From assembly GCF_023380025.1 (NCBI RefSeq), contig NZ_CP097253.1:2761001-2825000 (forward strand): 64,000 bases of DNA. The letters run 5' to 3'. Numbering within the stretch: position 1 is the stretch's first letter; every line of letters starts with the position of its first letter. The DNA comes from Sphingomonas glaciei (GTDB taxonomy: Bacteria > Pseudomonadota > Alphaproteobacteria > Sphingomonadales > Sphingomonadaceae). Positions 24,681 through 33,552 of the stretch are shown here, piece by piece. The notes beneath the pieces are model-generated. The model saw only the letters and a list, made by a program, of their open reading frames with translations, was not told the DNA's origin and ran no database searches. The translations under genes were made by a program, and so were the position numbers.

Positions 24681-25802
24681 TCAGCGGGCCGGCAGCGGCG
24701 TCGGCGCGGCGGGCGTCGGGACCGTGGTGGGCTGCGTGGCGACCGGCGGGGGCGGACCGGCCGCGTCACCGACCGGAAGGCCGCCGGCCTCGGCCGGAAC
24801 CGTCGGACTGGCGGCTGCGCTCGGGTCATAGGGCACTGGCAGCGGCTGCAGGGCCGGATCGGCCGTGTTGGTGGTCGGATAGGAGGGCGCGTAATGGTGT
24901 TCCTGCGCCCATAGATACCAGTTGTCGACGACGGTGCCGGTCAGCAGGATGCCGATGCCGCCGGTCAGCGTGGTCAGCACGGCGAACCACCAGGCCCAGC
25001 GGTGCACCGATTCCATCGTTGCGTTGAAACCCATCGTCCAGCGCCAGAACAGGGCGGCCCGCTCCAGCGCGGTACCGCGGTCGGTGATATGCTCGATCTC
25101 GCGCTCGCCGCCATACCGGCTGACGGCGAGGATGGTCGCACCGTGCATCGCGAACAGCAGGGTCGAGCCGTAGAGGAACGCGATCGAGAGCGCGTGGAAC
25201 GGGTTGTAGAAGAGGTTGCCGTAGCGGATCGAGAAAGCCGCGGTCCAATCGAGGTGCGGAAAGATCCCGAACGGCACCGCTTCGGCCCAGCTGCCCATCA
25301 GTCCCGGGCGGATGAAGCCCAGCACCAGGAACAGCCAAATCGCGCTGGCAAAGGCCCAGGCGACGTGGGTGCCCATGCCGAGTTCTCGCGCGCGGCGGTA
25401 GGTCCGGGCCCACCACAGCAGCACCGAGCAGGTGAGGAAGAAGCCGGCCATGATCCACCAGCCGCCCTGCGCCAGCGGAACGAAGGGATAGAAGCCCCAT
25501 TCCGGCCCCGGCGGTTCAAGTGCGAGCCACGGCAATTGGCGTGCGAACTGCACCGGGTCCCAATTGACGCTGGCCCACATGTTGAGGCCGATGATCTCGA
25601 ACGCGAGGAAGCCGCAGATCAGCGAGGCGAGCCCCAGCTTGCCGAGGTAGAAGGGGCCGACCTGTGCGGCGCCGAGCTTGCCCATCCAATAATGATACTG
25701 GCCGCTGCCGACCCGCGGGTCGTTGCCGGTGGGGAGCGGTGCGCCATATTCCGGCTTTGACCGGAGCTGCACCTGGGTGAAGATGTTCTGGTAGGCGCCC
25801 AT
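24681..25802 (-). CDS. pufM: Photosynthetic reaction centre M subunit PufM
   Basis: 373 residues. The five-helix core is intact, with [31 protein letters not shown] and [16 protein letters not shown] holding the pigment and iron histidines, and ends at about residue 311 ([15 protein letters not shown]). The usual length is near 305-325; here an extra ~62 residues rich in Pro, Ala and Thr follow, with no predicted fold. The M subunit's C-terminus is on the periplasmic side, so the tail should lie near PufC or LH1. It lies 17 nt downstream of pufL and 13 nt upstream of pufC. Confidence 0.97.
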   Translation of the reverse strand: MGAYQNIFTQVQLRSKPEYGAPLPTGNDPRVGSGQYHYWMGKLGAAQVGPFYLGKLGLASLICGFLAFEIIGLNMWASVNWDPVQFARQLPWLALEPPGPEWGFYPFVPLAQGGWWIMAGFFLTCSVLLWWARTYRRARELGMGTHVAWAFASAIWLFLVLGFIRPGLMGSWAEAVPFGIFPHLDWTAAFSIRYGNLFYNPFHALSIAFLYGSTLLFAMHGATILAVSRYGGEREIEHITDRGTALERAALFWRWTMGFNATMESVHRWAWWFAVLTTLTGGIGILLTGTVVDNWYLWAQEHHYAPSYPTTNTADPALQPLPVPYDPSAAASPTVPAEAGGLPVGDAAGPPPPVATQPTTVPTPAAPTPLPAR

Positions 25803-25819
25803 GGCTCAATTCCCCTCCA

Positions 25820-26641
25820 TCACGACCAGATCGGCAGGTTGAGCCACCAGGTCCACCATTCCGGCCAGCCGCGGGTCCAGAAGGGTCCGGAAATGATGAT
25901 GCAGATCGCGCTCCAGAAGCCGGCGTTAAGCGCCAGCAGGAGGCCCAGGCGGTGGATGCCCAGCGTGCCGATCGAATAGCCGATCAGGTCGCGGAAGAAG
26001 CTGTCTTCATATTCGGGGGTCTTGACCGGTTCGCCCTTGGGGACGTTGACCGCCGACAGTACCGCGCCGCCGTGCATCGCGAGCGCGAGGGTGGTGGTGA
26101 AGAAGAAGCTCACCGCCAGCATGTGCGCCGGATTGTAGTGGAAGTGCAGATATTGGTAGCCGGTGTTGCTGACCCAATCGAGGTGGCTGAAGATGCCGTA
26201 GGGGAAGCCGAAGCCCCAGGCGCCGAGCAGCATCGGGCGGATCACCACCAGGCTGACATAGGCGAAGATAGCGAAGCTGAAGGCGACCGGCACGTGGTAG
26301 CTGATGCCTAGCTTGCGGCAGATTTCGACCTCGCGCAGCGCCCAGCAGCTGAACGATCCGATCGCGCAGAAAGTGATGATCTGCCACAATCCGCCTTCGC
26401 GCAGCGGCGCAAGCGCCAGGCCGTAGCTGATGTCGGGTGGGGCGATCGAGATCAGCCACGGGTTCCAGGTCGGGCCGATCGCGGCCCCCCACAGGATCAG
26501 CCCGGTGCCGAGCAAGGTGAAGAAGGCGCCAAGCACGCCGAAGAAACCTACGTAGAAGGGGCCGACCCAGAAATCGAACAGGTCGCCGCCCAGCAGGGTG
26601 CCGCCGCGAACCCGGTATTTGCGCTCGTAACTGAGGATCAT
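25820..26641 (-). CDS. pufL: Photosynthetic reaction centre L subunit PufL
   Basis: 273 residues, standard size. Five membrane helices and the signature [31 protein letters not shown], which includes the special-pair histidine, followed by [14 protein letters not shown] with an iron/quinone histidine. It binds the special pair, accessory pigments and the secondary quinone together with PufM. Unlike PufM and PufA it has no long C-terminal tail. The 5' side is preceded by a long hairpin that separates it from pufA. Confidence 0.97.
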   Translation of the reverse strand: MILSYERKYRVRGGTLLGGDLFDFWVGPFYVGFFGVLGAFFTLLGTGLILWGAAIGPTWNPWLISIAPPDISYGLALAPLREGGLWQIITFCAIGSFSCWALREVEICRKLGISYHVPVAFSFAIFAYVSLVVIRPMLLGAWGFGFPYGIFSHLDWVSNTGYQYLHFHYNPAHMLAVSFFFTTTLALAMHGGAVLSAVNVPKGEPVKTPEYEDSFFRDLIGYSIGTLGIHRLGLLLALNAGFWSAICIIISGPFWTRGWPEWWTWWLNLPIWS

Positions 26642-26698
26642 GGGGACAGCGCTCCCGTTCGCGCCCGTGGCCGGGCTGGGTGGTGAAAGGCGGTGGAT

Positions 26699-26756
26699 CC
26701 GCTTCGAAGGGCAGCCGGGGAGACGGCACGCCGCCGTCCGGAGCCCTTCGAAGCGG
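26699..26756 (-). promoter_or_regulatory. pufA-pufL intercistronic mRNA-stability hairpin
   Basis: A perfect 14-bp inverted repeat, CCGCTTCGAAGGGC (26699-26712) and GCCCTTCGAAGCGG (26743-26756), encloses a second stem GACGGC/GCCGTC (26722-26727 and 26733-26738). It lies just after the pufA stop (26766) and before pufL. Hairpins at this place protect the pufBA segment from 3' decay in Rhodobacter, giving more LH1 than reaction-centre mRNA; the same role is inferred here. Confidence 0.8.
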
Positions 26757-26765
26757 CAAGGGGAC

Positions 26766-26996
26766 TTACTGGGCGGGTGCGACCGGAGCCGCGGCCACCG
26801 GGGCTGCCGCCGCCGGGGGCAGGGCCGCCGGCGAACTTGCGGTCACGCCGGCATTTTGCGCGCGCGGCCCGTCAAGCCAGTTGAACCGGTCGGTGCTGAG
26901 CAGGATGAAATGGATCAGCAATGCCAGTACGAACAGGAAGGTGAACAATGCCACCAGGGTACGGCGGGGATCGAAAATCAGCCAGATTCTCCACAT
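26766..26996 (-). CDS. pufA: Light-harvesting 1 alpha subunit PufA
   Basis: 76 residues. The N-terminal [13 protein letters not shown], a single membrane helix and the bacteriochlorophyll-binding His29 (ALLIHFILL), followed by RFNWLDG, are classic LH1 alpha. The usual protein ends within about 10-20 residues of this point. Here a ~30-residue Ala/Pro-rich tail follows, on the periplasmic side. It pairs with PufB in the ring around the reaction centre. It starts 12 nt after pufB and is followed by the stability hairpin. Confidence 0.96.
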   Translation of the reverse strand: MWRIWLIFDPRRTLVALFTFLFVLALLIHFILLSTDRFNWLDGPRAQNAGVTASSPAALPPAAAAPVAAAPVAPAQ

Positions 26997-27008
26997 GGCC
27001 AGGGCTCC

Positions 27009-27254
27009 TTAGCTGAAGATCGTCAGGACGACGCTGGCCATCTGCTGGCCGGTGTCGATCATCGCGGAGGCACCGTAGCCAGCCTCGCCGGGAAGCCACG
27101 GCCGCCACATCCAGGCAAGGAAGTGGGCAACAATGGCGATCGCCGTGAACAGCAAGAAGCTGGTGACGAAGATCTTGTGGAATTCTTTCGCTTCCTCCGG
27201 GGTCAGGTAGGTACCCGGACCGAAGCGATCATCGCGCTCTCTTGTGTCGCTCAT
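27009..27254 (-). CDS. pufB: Light-harvesting 1 beta subunit PufB
   Basis: 81 residues. [19 protein letters not shown] and [15 protein letters not shown] are diagnostic; His44 binds bacteriochlorophyll and His26 is the conserved second histidine. A C-terminal extension of ~26 residues follows RPWLP, ending in a weakly hydrophobic ASVVLTIFS; most LH1 beta chains stop soon after RPWLP. A GGAGAG ribosome site lies 6 nt upstream of the ATG. That ATG overlaps the stop of the preceding 44-codon ORF (ATGA). Confidence 0.96.
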   Translation of the reverse strand: MSDTRERDDRFGPGTYLTPEEAKEFHKIFVTSFLLFTAIAIVAHFLAWMWRPWLPGEAGYGASAMIDTGQQMASVVLTIFS

Positions 27255-27385
27255 GCGTCGCTCTCCATTATGCCCGTTTCCGAAGAAGGAGGCGCGAACG
27301 CCAGCGGGCGGCTTTCTCCGTGGGCGTTGCCGTCCACGAAGGGGGTGGGCCTGGGGGACCAGGCGAAGGCGGGGGAGCGGATCAT
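27251..27385 (-). CDS. 44-residue ORF coupled between bchZ and pufB, unknown
   Basis: An open frame of 44 codons fills the entire gap between bchZ and pufB. Its ATG overlaps the bchZ stop (ATGA, 27382-27385) and its TGA overlaps the pufB start (ATGA, 27251-27254). The product begins [19 protein letters not shown] and is Pro/Ser-rich, with no membrane helix. This is the place of pufQ in Rhodobacter, but PufQ is a ~70-residue membrane protein, so I do not call it pufQ. It may be a real small protein, or a translated leader that couples bchZ to pufB translation. Codon-level conservation is untested. Confidence 0.5.
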   Translation of the reverse strand: MIRSPAFAWSPRPTPFVDGNAHGESRPLAFAPPSSETGIMESDA

Positions 27386-28824
27386 GCCGGCAGCTCCATC
27401 AGGGTATCGGCGAGGCGGTCGGCGGTGACCGTGCGCTCGCCCGCGGATCGTGCCGCGCGTTCGGCGGCGTCGCGCAATTTCTTGGCGGCGGAGATGCGGA
27501 CCAGCACCGGCTGGGCATCGACGATCGCCTGCAGCTTGGCGCGGGCGGGTTCGTCCCAGGCAAGCTCGGCCAGGCCGCGCGTGGGGGTCGCCTCGACCTT
27601 GTCCATCTGCGCGGCGCCCGGGAGGATGTGGAAAAGCGCGTCGAACAGCGCGTTGCACACTTCCTGCAGCAGGTAGGTGGCGCCGGCATAGCCCATGAAG
27701 GGCGTGCCGGTGTGGCGGCGGATGATCGGCAGCGGGAAGCTGGCCGGGATGAAGGTCGCCCGCGCTCCGCTTTCGGCCAGGTACATGCGCTCGTTGAAGC
27801 TGCCGAAGACGATTAGCGGGGGCTGGTTGGCGCAGGCGGCGATGACCGTCTGGTTGTCGGGCTTGACCCCGGCACGGCGGGCAAAGGCGAAGCTGCAGGG
27901 CAGGCCCATATCGCCCTCGAGAAAGGCGCGGACGCCGCGGGCATAGGTGTCGGTGGCGTGGATCCCGAAGCTGGCGGTGCCGAAGAAGTCCTGGGTGACC
28001 GAGCGCCACAGGTCCCACAAAGGCTTGATGGTGGTGTGCTTTTCGCGCTCGATGAACGGCTCGGGATCGAGCCCGGTGAGCTCGCCCAGCTGGCGCAGGA
28101 ACAGGGTGGTCGAGGTGATGCCGATCGGCGCCTGGAGGTAGGGGCGGTCGAGCTCCTCGCACAGCTTGCGGCCCCATTCGCGGTACATACAGACGTTGAC
28201 GCTGGCATCGGCGAGCTTGCGGATGTCGGCGAGGTGGGTGCCGAGCGGGAAGGTCATGTTGACCTCGGCGCCGATGCCTTCGACTAGGCGGCGGATCTCG
28301 GCGAGATCCGAGGGCATGTTGAAGGCGCCGTATTGCGGGCCGATGATGTTGACCTTGGGCCGCTCGCCCTCCTTCAACTTCCTAGGGCCAGGCACTTTCT
28401 TGGGGCCGAACTGGGTCCACAGCCAGAGAAGCGCGCGGTCGGCGGATTGCCACTGGTCCTCGTCGATGGTGCGGGGAAGGAAACGCTGGATGGTGGTACC
28501 CTCGGGCGTCACGCCGCCGCCGATCATCTCGGCGATCGAGCCGGTGACGACCACGCTTGGCAGGTCAGGATCGAGGGTCGCCCAGGCCCGCTTCATCGCG
28601 CCCTCGGTGCCGTCGCGGCCGAGTTCCTGTTCGGAAAGGCCGGTGACCACAATCGGCAGTTCGTGGGGCGGCAGCGCGTCGGTGTAGTGGAGGACGCTCG
28701 TGACCGGCAGATTCTCGCAGCCGACGGGGCCGTCGATCACCACCTGCAGGCCTTTGACCGCGGTGAAGGCGTAGACCGCGCCCCAGTACCCGCCGGCGCG
28801 GTCGTGATCGAGGATCAGGGTCAT
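27382..28824 (-). CDS. bchZ: Chlorophyllide a reductase subunit BchZ
   Basis: 480 residues, NifK-like subunit of chlorophyllide oxidoreductase. Landmarks are [34 protein letters not shown] near the N-terminus and the small C-terminal helical domain ([24 protein letters not shown]) shared with BchB. With BchY it holds the [4Fe-4S] cluster and active site that reduce the C7=C8 bond of ring B, using electrons from BchX. It is coupled by ATGA to bchY upstream and to the 44-codon ORF downstream. Confidence 0.97.
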   Translation of the reverse strand: MTLILDHDRAGGYWGAVYAFTAVKGLQVVIDGPVGCENLPVTSVLHYTDALPPHELPIVVTGLSEQELGRDGTEGAMKRAWATLDPDLPSVVVTGSIAEMIGGGVTPEGTTIQRFLPRTIDEDQWQSADRALLWLWTQFGPKKVPGPRKLKEGERPKVNIIGPQYGAFNMPSDLAEIRRLVEGIGAEVNMTFPLGTHLADIRKLADASVNVCMYREWGRKLCEELDRPYLQAPIGITSTTLFLRQLGELTGLDPEPFIEREKHTTIKPLWDLWRSVTQDFFGTASFGIHATDTYARGVRAFLEGDMGLPCSFAFARRAGVKPDNQTVIAACANQPPLIVFGSFNERMYLAESGARATFIPASFPLPIIRRHTGTPFMGYAGATYLLQEVCNALFDALFHILPGAAQMDKVEATPTRGLAELAWDEPARAKLQAIVDAQPVLVRISAAKKLRDAAERAARSAGERTVTADRLADTLMELPA

Positions 28825-30344
28825 GAGCCGATCGCCTCGGCCGCCTTGGCGGCGGCGATGCGGCGGGCGGCGTAGCGGGCCTTGAAGTCGGAGCGTTCGG
28901 CAGGGACGTCGAGGTGGATGCCGGCGGTGTGGCCTTCGCCGACGCCTTCGAAGAAAGCTTTCATCGAAGCCATGCGATCCTTGCCGGCGATGGCAGCGTT
29001 GATCACCGTGGCGAGACTTCCAGCGCCGGCCGCGCCCATCAGCGGCCGGGCGGAGATCAGGTTGGTGAAGTAGAGCGCAGGCATGCCGCGGCTCTTGGCG
29101 TATTGGACCACGGGTGTGGTGCCGATCGCTAGGTCGGGGCGATATTCCTCGACCGCCGCGATGTCCTGTTCGAGGCTGGCGCGATAGTTGATGCGGACGC
29201 CGCGTGTTACGAGCCATTCGCGGTCGGGATCGGACCAGGGCGTGCGCGGGCAGGCGGTGCCGACGTACGGCACGTCGGCGCCGCTTTCGATCAGCAAGCG
29301 GGCGACGAGCAGTTCGGAGCCTTCGTAGCCTGACACGGTGACTCGGCCCTTGATCGGCATGGCGGCGAGGGCGGCGCGGATGCCGGGAAGGATGGCGTTC
29401 TTGGCAGCGGCGACGGTGTCGGCAGCAATCCCGCAGGCGGCGCCGATCGCGTCGAGCCAGGCGGCGGTGCCGTCGACCCCGACCGGTGCCGAGCCGATGA
29501 TGCTACGGCCGGCGGCGGCGAATTCGCGAACGCTGGCGGTGTAGAAGGGGTGGATGGCGGCGACCGCGGCGCAATCGAGCGCACCGTACAGCTCACGCCA
29601 TTCGCGGGTCGGGACGACCGGGCCGGCGGCGAGGCCGAGCGGGGCGAGCAGTTGGCCGATGACGACGGGGTCGGCCGGGAACATCTCACCCAGCAGAGTG
29701 ATCGTCGGCTTGTCCGAACGCTCACGCGGTGCAGCGACCGGGCCGGCGGCTGCTTCGGCGCGGGCGAAGGCGAGCATCGCGCCGGCGAGCACGTCCTTGG
29801 CTTCGGCATGGGTGGGCACGCCGAAGCCGGGGACGTCGATGCCGATCACGCGGACACCGTTTATTTCGTTCGGCAAGAGCTGCAGCGGCACGCCCGAGGC
29901 GGTCGGCACGCACAGGTTGGTGACGATGATGGTGTCGTAGAGCGCCGGATCGGCCAGCTCGTGCACCGCGTCACGGATGTCTTCGAACAGCTTGCCGGTG
30001 ACCAGGGTTTCGGAGCTGAAGGGGACGTAGCCGACGCTGCGCTTGGCGCCATAGAAATGCGAGGTGAAGGTGAGGCCATAGACGCAGCAGGCCGAGCCCG
30101 AGAGTATGGTCGCAGTGCGCCGCATCCTGAGGCCGACGCGCAGCGAGCCGAAGGCCGGGCACATGCTTTGCGGCTGGTCGTGCGGGCCCTTAGGATAATC
30201 GCGCGCGAAGCCTTCGAGCAGTTCGGCCTTGCCGGCGGCCGCGGCTTCCGCGCGGAGACGCTCGGCGCCGGCATGGCAGCCGCCAGCGTCGCCCTCGACC
30301 TCAATCCGGTCGAGCTCACGCGAGGAGGGCGCGGCATAGTCCAT
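28821..30344 (-). CDS. bchY: Chlorophyllide a reductase subunit BchY
   Basis: 507 residues, NifD-like. Candidate cluster cysteines occur in [28 protein letters not shown] and [10 protein letters not shown], as in other BchY. It forms the catalytic YZ complex with BchZ. The first ~45 residues are variable. Its start lies 12 nt after bchX. No bciA- or bchJ-type 8-vinyl reductase is seen in the window; BchXYZ enzymes of some bacteria also reduce the 8-vinyl group, which may apply here. Confidence 0.96.
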   Translation of the reverse strand: MDYAAPSSRELDRIEVEGDAGGCHAGAERLRAEAAAAGKAELLEGFARDYPKGPHDQPQSMCPAFGSLRVGLRMRRTATILSGSACCVYGLTFTSHFYGAKRSVGYVPFSSETLVTGKLFEDIRDAVHELADPALYDTIIVTNLCVPTASGVPLQLLPNEINGVRVIGIDVPGFGVPTHAEAKDVLAGAMLAFARAEAAAGPVAAPRERSDKPTITLLGEMFPADPVVIGQLLAPLGLAAGPVVPTREWRELYGALDCAAVAAIHPFYTASVREFAAAGRSIIGSAPVGVDGTAAWLDAIGAACGIAADTVAAAKNAILPGIRAALAAMPIKGRVTVSGYEGSELLVARLLIESGADVPYVGTACPRTPWSDPDREWLVTRGVRINYRASLEQDIAAVEEYRPDLAIGTTPVVQYAKSRGMPALYFTNLISARPLMGAAGAGSLATVINAAIAGKDRMASMKAFFEGVGEGHTAGIHLDVPAERSDFKARYAARRIAAAKAAEAIGS

Positions 30345-30356
30345 CAGGCGCGGGCC

Positions 30357-31340
30357 TCAAATCGTGTCATAAATGACCTCGAGGCTGGGCTTGGGCGCGA
30401 AGCCCGCACCGCCGCGCATGTCGGCCTGGGTGGCCGGCTTGAGCGAATAATCGGCGCCGGTGATGTCGGCGCTGAACAGACCGAGCAGGCCGTCCTGGTC
30501 GAGCGGGGTCGGGCGCAGCGGCGGCGCGGTGGCGACGTTCTCCGCCAGCTCCTCGAACAGGCTGCCCCACTGACCGCCGGGCATGCCGATGATCTGGTAG
30601 TTGGCGCTCTTCTTGCGGATATCCTCGTTGGCGGGGATGGCGGTGAGGACCGGGATCCCGACCGCTTCGGCAAAGGCATTGGCCTCGCCCGTCCCGTCAT
30701 CCTTGTTGAGGATCATTCCCGCGACGCCGACATTGCCGCCAAGCTTGCGGAAATATTCCACCGCCTTGCAGACGTTGTTGGCGACGTAGAGCGACTGAAG
30801 GTCGTTCGAGGCGACGACGATGACCTTCTGGCACATGTCGCGGGCGATCGGCAGGCCGAAGCCGCCGCACACCACGTCGCCGAGGAAATCGAGCAGGACG
30901 TAGTCGAAGCCCCATTCGTGGAAGCCCAATTTCTCGAGCGTCTCGAAGCCATGGATGATGCCGCGTCCGCCGCAGCCGCGGCCGACTTCGGGGCCGCCGA
31001 GTTCCATCGCGAACACGCCGTCGCGCTGGAAGCAGACGTCCTCGATCCCGACTTCCTCGCCCGCCAATTTCTTGGCCGAGCTGGTTTCGATGATGGTCGG
31101 GGTCGACTTGCCGCCGAACAGCAGGCTGGTCGTGTCGGACTTGGGATCGCAGCCGATCAGCAGCACGCGCTTGCCCTGCTGGGCCATCATGTAGCTGAGG
31201 TTGGCCAGCGCGAAGCTCTTGCCCGAGCCGCCTTTGCCGTAAATGGCGATGATCTGGGTCTTGGAGGTCGGTTCGGCGGTGTGGACCGGATCCGGCTCGT
31301 GCATCGCCTCTTCGCGCAGTGCTTCGTGGTGGTCGAGCAT
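30357..31340 (-). CDS. bchX: Chlorophyllide a reductase iron protein BchX
   Basis: 327 residues from the ATG at 31340; a NifH-like ATPase with P-loop YGKGGSGKS, CDPKSDTTS and cluster cysteines in VGRGCGGRG and DVVCGGFG. It donates electrons to BchYZ. Another in-frame ATG three codons upstream (31349) abuts the ribosome site GGAGAGG, leaving no spacing, while 31340 lies 9 nt from it, so I prefer 31340. The first ~35 residues before the P-loop are charged and variable. The ATG overlaps the last base of bchC. Confidence 0.96.
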   Translation of the reverse strand: MLDHHEALREEAMHEPDPVHTAEPTSKTQIIAIYGKGGSGKSFALANLSYMMAQQGKRVLLIGCDPKSDTTSLLFGGKSTPTIIETSSAKKLAGEEVGIEDVCFQRDGVFAMELGGPEVGRGCGGRGIIHGFETLEKLGFHEWGFDYVLLDFLGDVVCGGFGLPIARDMCQKVIVVASNDLQSLYVANNVCKAVEYFRKLGGNVGVAGMILNKDDGTGEANAFAEAVGIPVLTAIPANEDIRKKSANYQIIGMPGGQWGSLFEELAENVATAPPLRPTPLDQDGLLGLFSADITGADYSLKPATQADMRGGAGFAPKPSLEVIYDTI

Positions 31341-32275
31341 CAAGGCCATCCTCTCCAGTCGAGCACCATCTTCAGGCAGCGCCTGTCGTTGAAGGCGTAG
31401 GGGTAGGCGTCGCCGGCTTCTTCGGCCGGGCGAACGTCGCTGATCAGCCCGGCGAGCGAGAGCCGACCGGTTTCGACCAGGGTGCGCACGGCGGCGAGGT
31501 CGTCGGGTTGCCATTCGGCGGCGATGCGAAGCCTGGCTTCGCGCATGAAGGCGGGCGCGAAGGCGAAGTTGATCGGGGCCGGGTAGAAGCCACCGAGGAT
31601 CAGCTCACCCTGCGGGGCGAGGCGGCCGATAAGTGTGTCGAGCAGGCCGGAGTCGCCGGTGACATCGGCGATAACCCGATAATCGCGGCGGGAGTCCGCC
31701 TCGGCAGTAGTGACGAGGTAGCCCTGGACGCCGCCGCTGCGGAGCGGATCGGATTCCCACACGGTCGGCGCGGGTGCACCGCACGCGACAACCAGCCGGG
31801 CGATCAGACGACCGAGGACGCCGTGGCCGACGATCAATTCGGGCGCCGGGCCACCTTCCAGCAGGTGGGCGGCGGTGGCGGCAAGAGCGAGGAGGATGCC
31901 GTCCTGGCCGAGCGACTCGGGAACGGGAAGGGCCCGGGCGGCGGGGACGATCAGGCGGCGGGCAGTGCCGCCGAACAGGCCGTGTGCGTCACGGAAACAG
32001 CGAGCGCCGGGGACAAACACCCATTCGCCGATCCGCTCGCGGGCGTCGCTCCCGGAATCGACGATCCGGCCAACCGACTCGTAGCCGGGGACCAATGGGT
32101 AGCCCATGCCCGGAAAGGGCGGCATGGCGCCCGACCAGAGGAGCTTTTCGGTGCCGCTGCTGATGCCGCTCCAGGCGATGTCGACCAGCACGTCGCCCGC
32201 GCTCATCGGCTCCAGAGTCAGCTCGCGAAGCGTGAGCTGCTCTGGTGCTTCGATGATGACGGCAAGTGCGTCCAA
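31340..32275 (-). CDS. bchC: 3-hydroxyethyl bacteriochlorophyllide a dehydrogenase BchC
   Basis: 311 residues, medium-chain dehydrogenase fold: GroES-like N-terminal half (SGISSGTEKLLWSG, VPGYESVGRIV) and a Rossmann half with LIVGHGVLGRL. It oxidises the 3-hydroxyethyl group, made by BchF, to the 3-acetyl group of bacteriochlorophyll a. The start is a TTG at 32275, with AAGGA 8 nt upstream. It is the first bch gene of the bchCXYZ-puf operon and is preceded by paired PpsR boxes and a short leader containing two inverted repeats. Confidence 0.95.
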   Translation of the reverse strand: MDALAVIIEAPEQLTLRELTLEPMSAGDVLVDIAWSGISSGTEKLLWSGAMPPFPGMGYPLVPGYESVGRIVDSGSDARERIGEWVFVPGARCFRDAHGLFGGTARRLIVPAARALPVPESLGQDGILLALAATAAHLLEGGPAPELIVGHGVLGRLIARLVVACGAPAPTVWESDPLRSGGVQGYLVTTAEADSRRDYRVIADVTGDSGLLDTLIGRLAPQGELILGGFYPAPINFAFAPAFMREARLRIAAEWQPDDLAAVRTLVETGRLSLAGLISDVRPAEEAGDAYPYAFNDRRCLKMVLDWRGWP

Positions 32276-32279
32276 CGAC

Positions 32280-32323
32280 CGTTCCTTGCGGAGGAACGAT
32301 CGGACTTGTGGCTAATCCCACAA
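32280..32323 (-). promoter_or_regulatory. Two inverted repeats in the bchC leader
   Basis: CGTTCC-N7-GGAACG (32280-32298) lies just upstream of the TTG start and encloses the likely ribosome site. TTGTGG-CTAATC-CCACAA (32306-32323) is a perfect 6-6-6 palindrome that matches neither the PpsR spacing nor an FNR box (TTGAT-N4-ATCAA). The second could be an operator for an unidentified regulator; both roles are inferred. Confidence 0.4.
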
Positions 32324-32340
32324 AACCAACTTCCTCCATG

Positions 32341-32384
32341 TGTCTTCTGCGCTTGACACAAAAGACTGTCAAGCAAGATGGACG
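32341..32384 (-). promoter_or_regulatory. Paired PpsR/CrtJ boxes upstream of bchC
   Basis: TGT-N12-ACA (32341-32358, perfect) and TGT-N12-ACG (32367-32384, one mismatch) are separated by exactly 8 bp, the classical arrangement at bchC in Rhodobacter. They lie between the crtF stop and the bchC start, 66-109 bp upstream of bchC, and probably control transcription of bchCXYZ-puf independently of crtF read-through. Confidence 0.8.
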
Positions 32385-33488
32385 TCAAGTGAACGCGACA
32401 AGGCAGCTTGCGACGAGGGGGAGCGGGGTCGCCTTGCGTTGAACGCGCGCGAATCCAGCGGCTTGCAGCATTGTGGTGATCTCACCGGGCTCGCGCGGAC
32501 GGCCCGACTGCATGGCGGCGAGATACATGCCGAAATAGGCGTGGCCTTCGGGCGCTGAGCCGAGCGCAGCCATCGGCTCGACGATCAGCAGGCGTCCCCC
32601 GGGAGCGAGCGCCGCGCGACTCGCCTTGAGAATGGCGAGCGCGGCTTCGTCGTCGTGATCGTGGAGCACCCGTACGAGGGTGTGCAGGTCGTAACCGCCC
32701 GGCAGGGGATCGCTGCGGAAGTCGCCGCCGTGGCGGGTGATGCCGGGGGAAGCAGCAGTGGCGGCGAGCACTTCCGGACGGTCGAACAGGCCGAGCTCGA
32801 GGTTTGGAGCGTGCTCGGCCGCCGCACGCAGAAAGGCGCCCGAGCCGCCGCCGATGTCGAGCAGGCGGTGGTGCTGGGCGAAGGGGTAAGCCGCGAGCGC
32901 CTGGGCGGCAACCATCGGTTGGGTCGCCGCCATCAGCTCGGAATAAGTGGCGGCGTCGGCGGGCTGAGACCCCGGAGCATAGTCCCATAGCCGGGCCAAC
33001 GCCCCGCGGCCGCTGCGCCTCAGCATCGCCAGCGGATCGGCGAGGTCGGCATAGAGCAAGCGGTGGTGACGGATCATCGCCTCAAGCCCTGGAGTCGCGA
33101 GTAGTGCCGCGCCGCGCACGCCGAGGATCCAGTGGCCCGACACCCGCTGGGTAATCCCGAGCGAGGCCGCGGCGAGCAACAGGGTGCGGGTGGCGGCCGG
33201 GGTCAGCCGCGCGGCATGGGCGGCCTCGTCTTCGCTGAGCGGGGCGGCCGCGAGGGCCCGGAGCAAACCGCTTTCGACCAGCGCGGCGGTGATCTGGCTG
33301 TAGACGAAGCCCGCGGTGAGATCGAACAGGCGGCGGGCGTGGGCGCGGGCAATCCAGCGGCCGGGAAGCAGGCGCTGCGCGAGCGCCTGGAAGCGGGGGC
33401 TGGCGATCAGCCGGTTGCGCCACTCGGCCAGCGCCAGGCCGGGGTGCCTCGGCCGCGCGGCGGGCAGGGGGCGCTGTCTGTCAAGCAC
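32385..33488 (-). CDS. crtF: Demethylspheroidene O-methyltransferase CrtF
   Basis: 367 residues: an N-terminal helical dimerisation domain (AGFVYSQITAALVESGLLRAL) and a C-terminal SAM methyltransferase domain with HRLLDIGGGSGAFL, the acetylserotonin methyltransferase-like pattern of CrtF. It methylates tertiary hydroxyl groups of acyclic carotenoids made by CrtC. The start is a GTG at 33488 with AAGGA 8 nt upstream. It precedes bchC in the usual crtF-bchCXYZ-puf order and diverges from crtD, with PpsR boxes in the shared promoter region. Confidence 0.93.
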   Translation of the reverse strand: MLDRQRPLPAARPRHPGLALAEWRNRLIASPRFQALAQRLLPGRWIARAHARRLFDLTAGFVYSQITAALVESGLLRALAAAPLSEDEAAHAARLTPAATRTLLLAAASLGITQRVSGHWILGVRGAALLATPGLEAMIRHHRLLYADLADPLAMLRRSGRGALARLWDYAPGSQPADAATYSELMAATQPMVAAQALAAYPFAQHHRLLDIGGGSGAFLRAAAEHAPNLELGLFDRPEVLAATAASPGITRHGGDFRSDPLPGGYDLHTLVRVLHDHDDEAALAILKASRAALAPGGRLLIVEPMAALGSAPEGHAYFGMYLAAMQSGRPREPGEITTMLQAAGFARVQRKATPLPLVASCLVAFT

Positions 33489-33522
33489 GCTTGTTCCTTA
33501 TTGCTGTCCACGAGAATGGACA
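33479..33522. promoter_or_regulatory. crtF/crtD divergent promoter with PpsR boxes
   Basis: TGT-N12-ACA at 33505-33522 is perfect and palindromic beyond the core (TGTCCA..TGGACA). A half-conserved partner, TGT-N12-TTC at 33479-33496, sits exactly 8 bp away, overlapping the first codons of crtF. The pair lies between divergent crtF and crtD, so one repressor tetramer could govern both. Confidence 0.7.
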
Positions 33523-33552
33523 CGTGTTAGGCTACCGTCAATGGAGGCGGTG

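Noticed and set aside
27251-27385. Calling the 44-codon ORF pufQ
   Set aside because: PufQ is about 70 residues with a hydrophobic segment; this product has none.
29550-31400. 616-codon plus-strand frame opposite bchY and bchX
   Set aside because: Antisense to bchY/bchX with intact P-loop and cysteines; shadow ORF.
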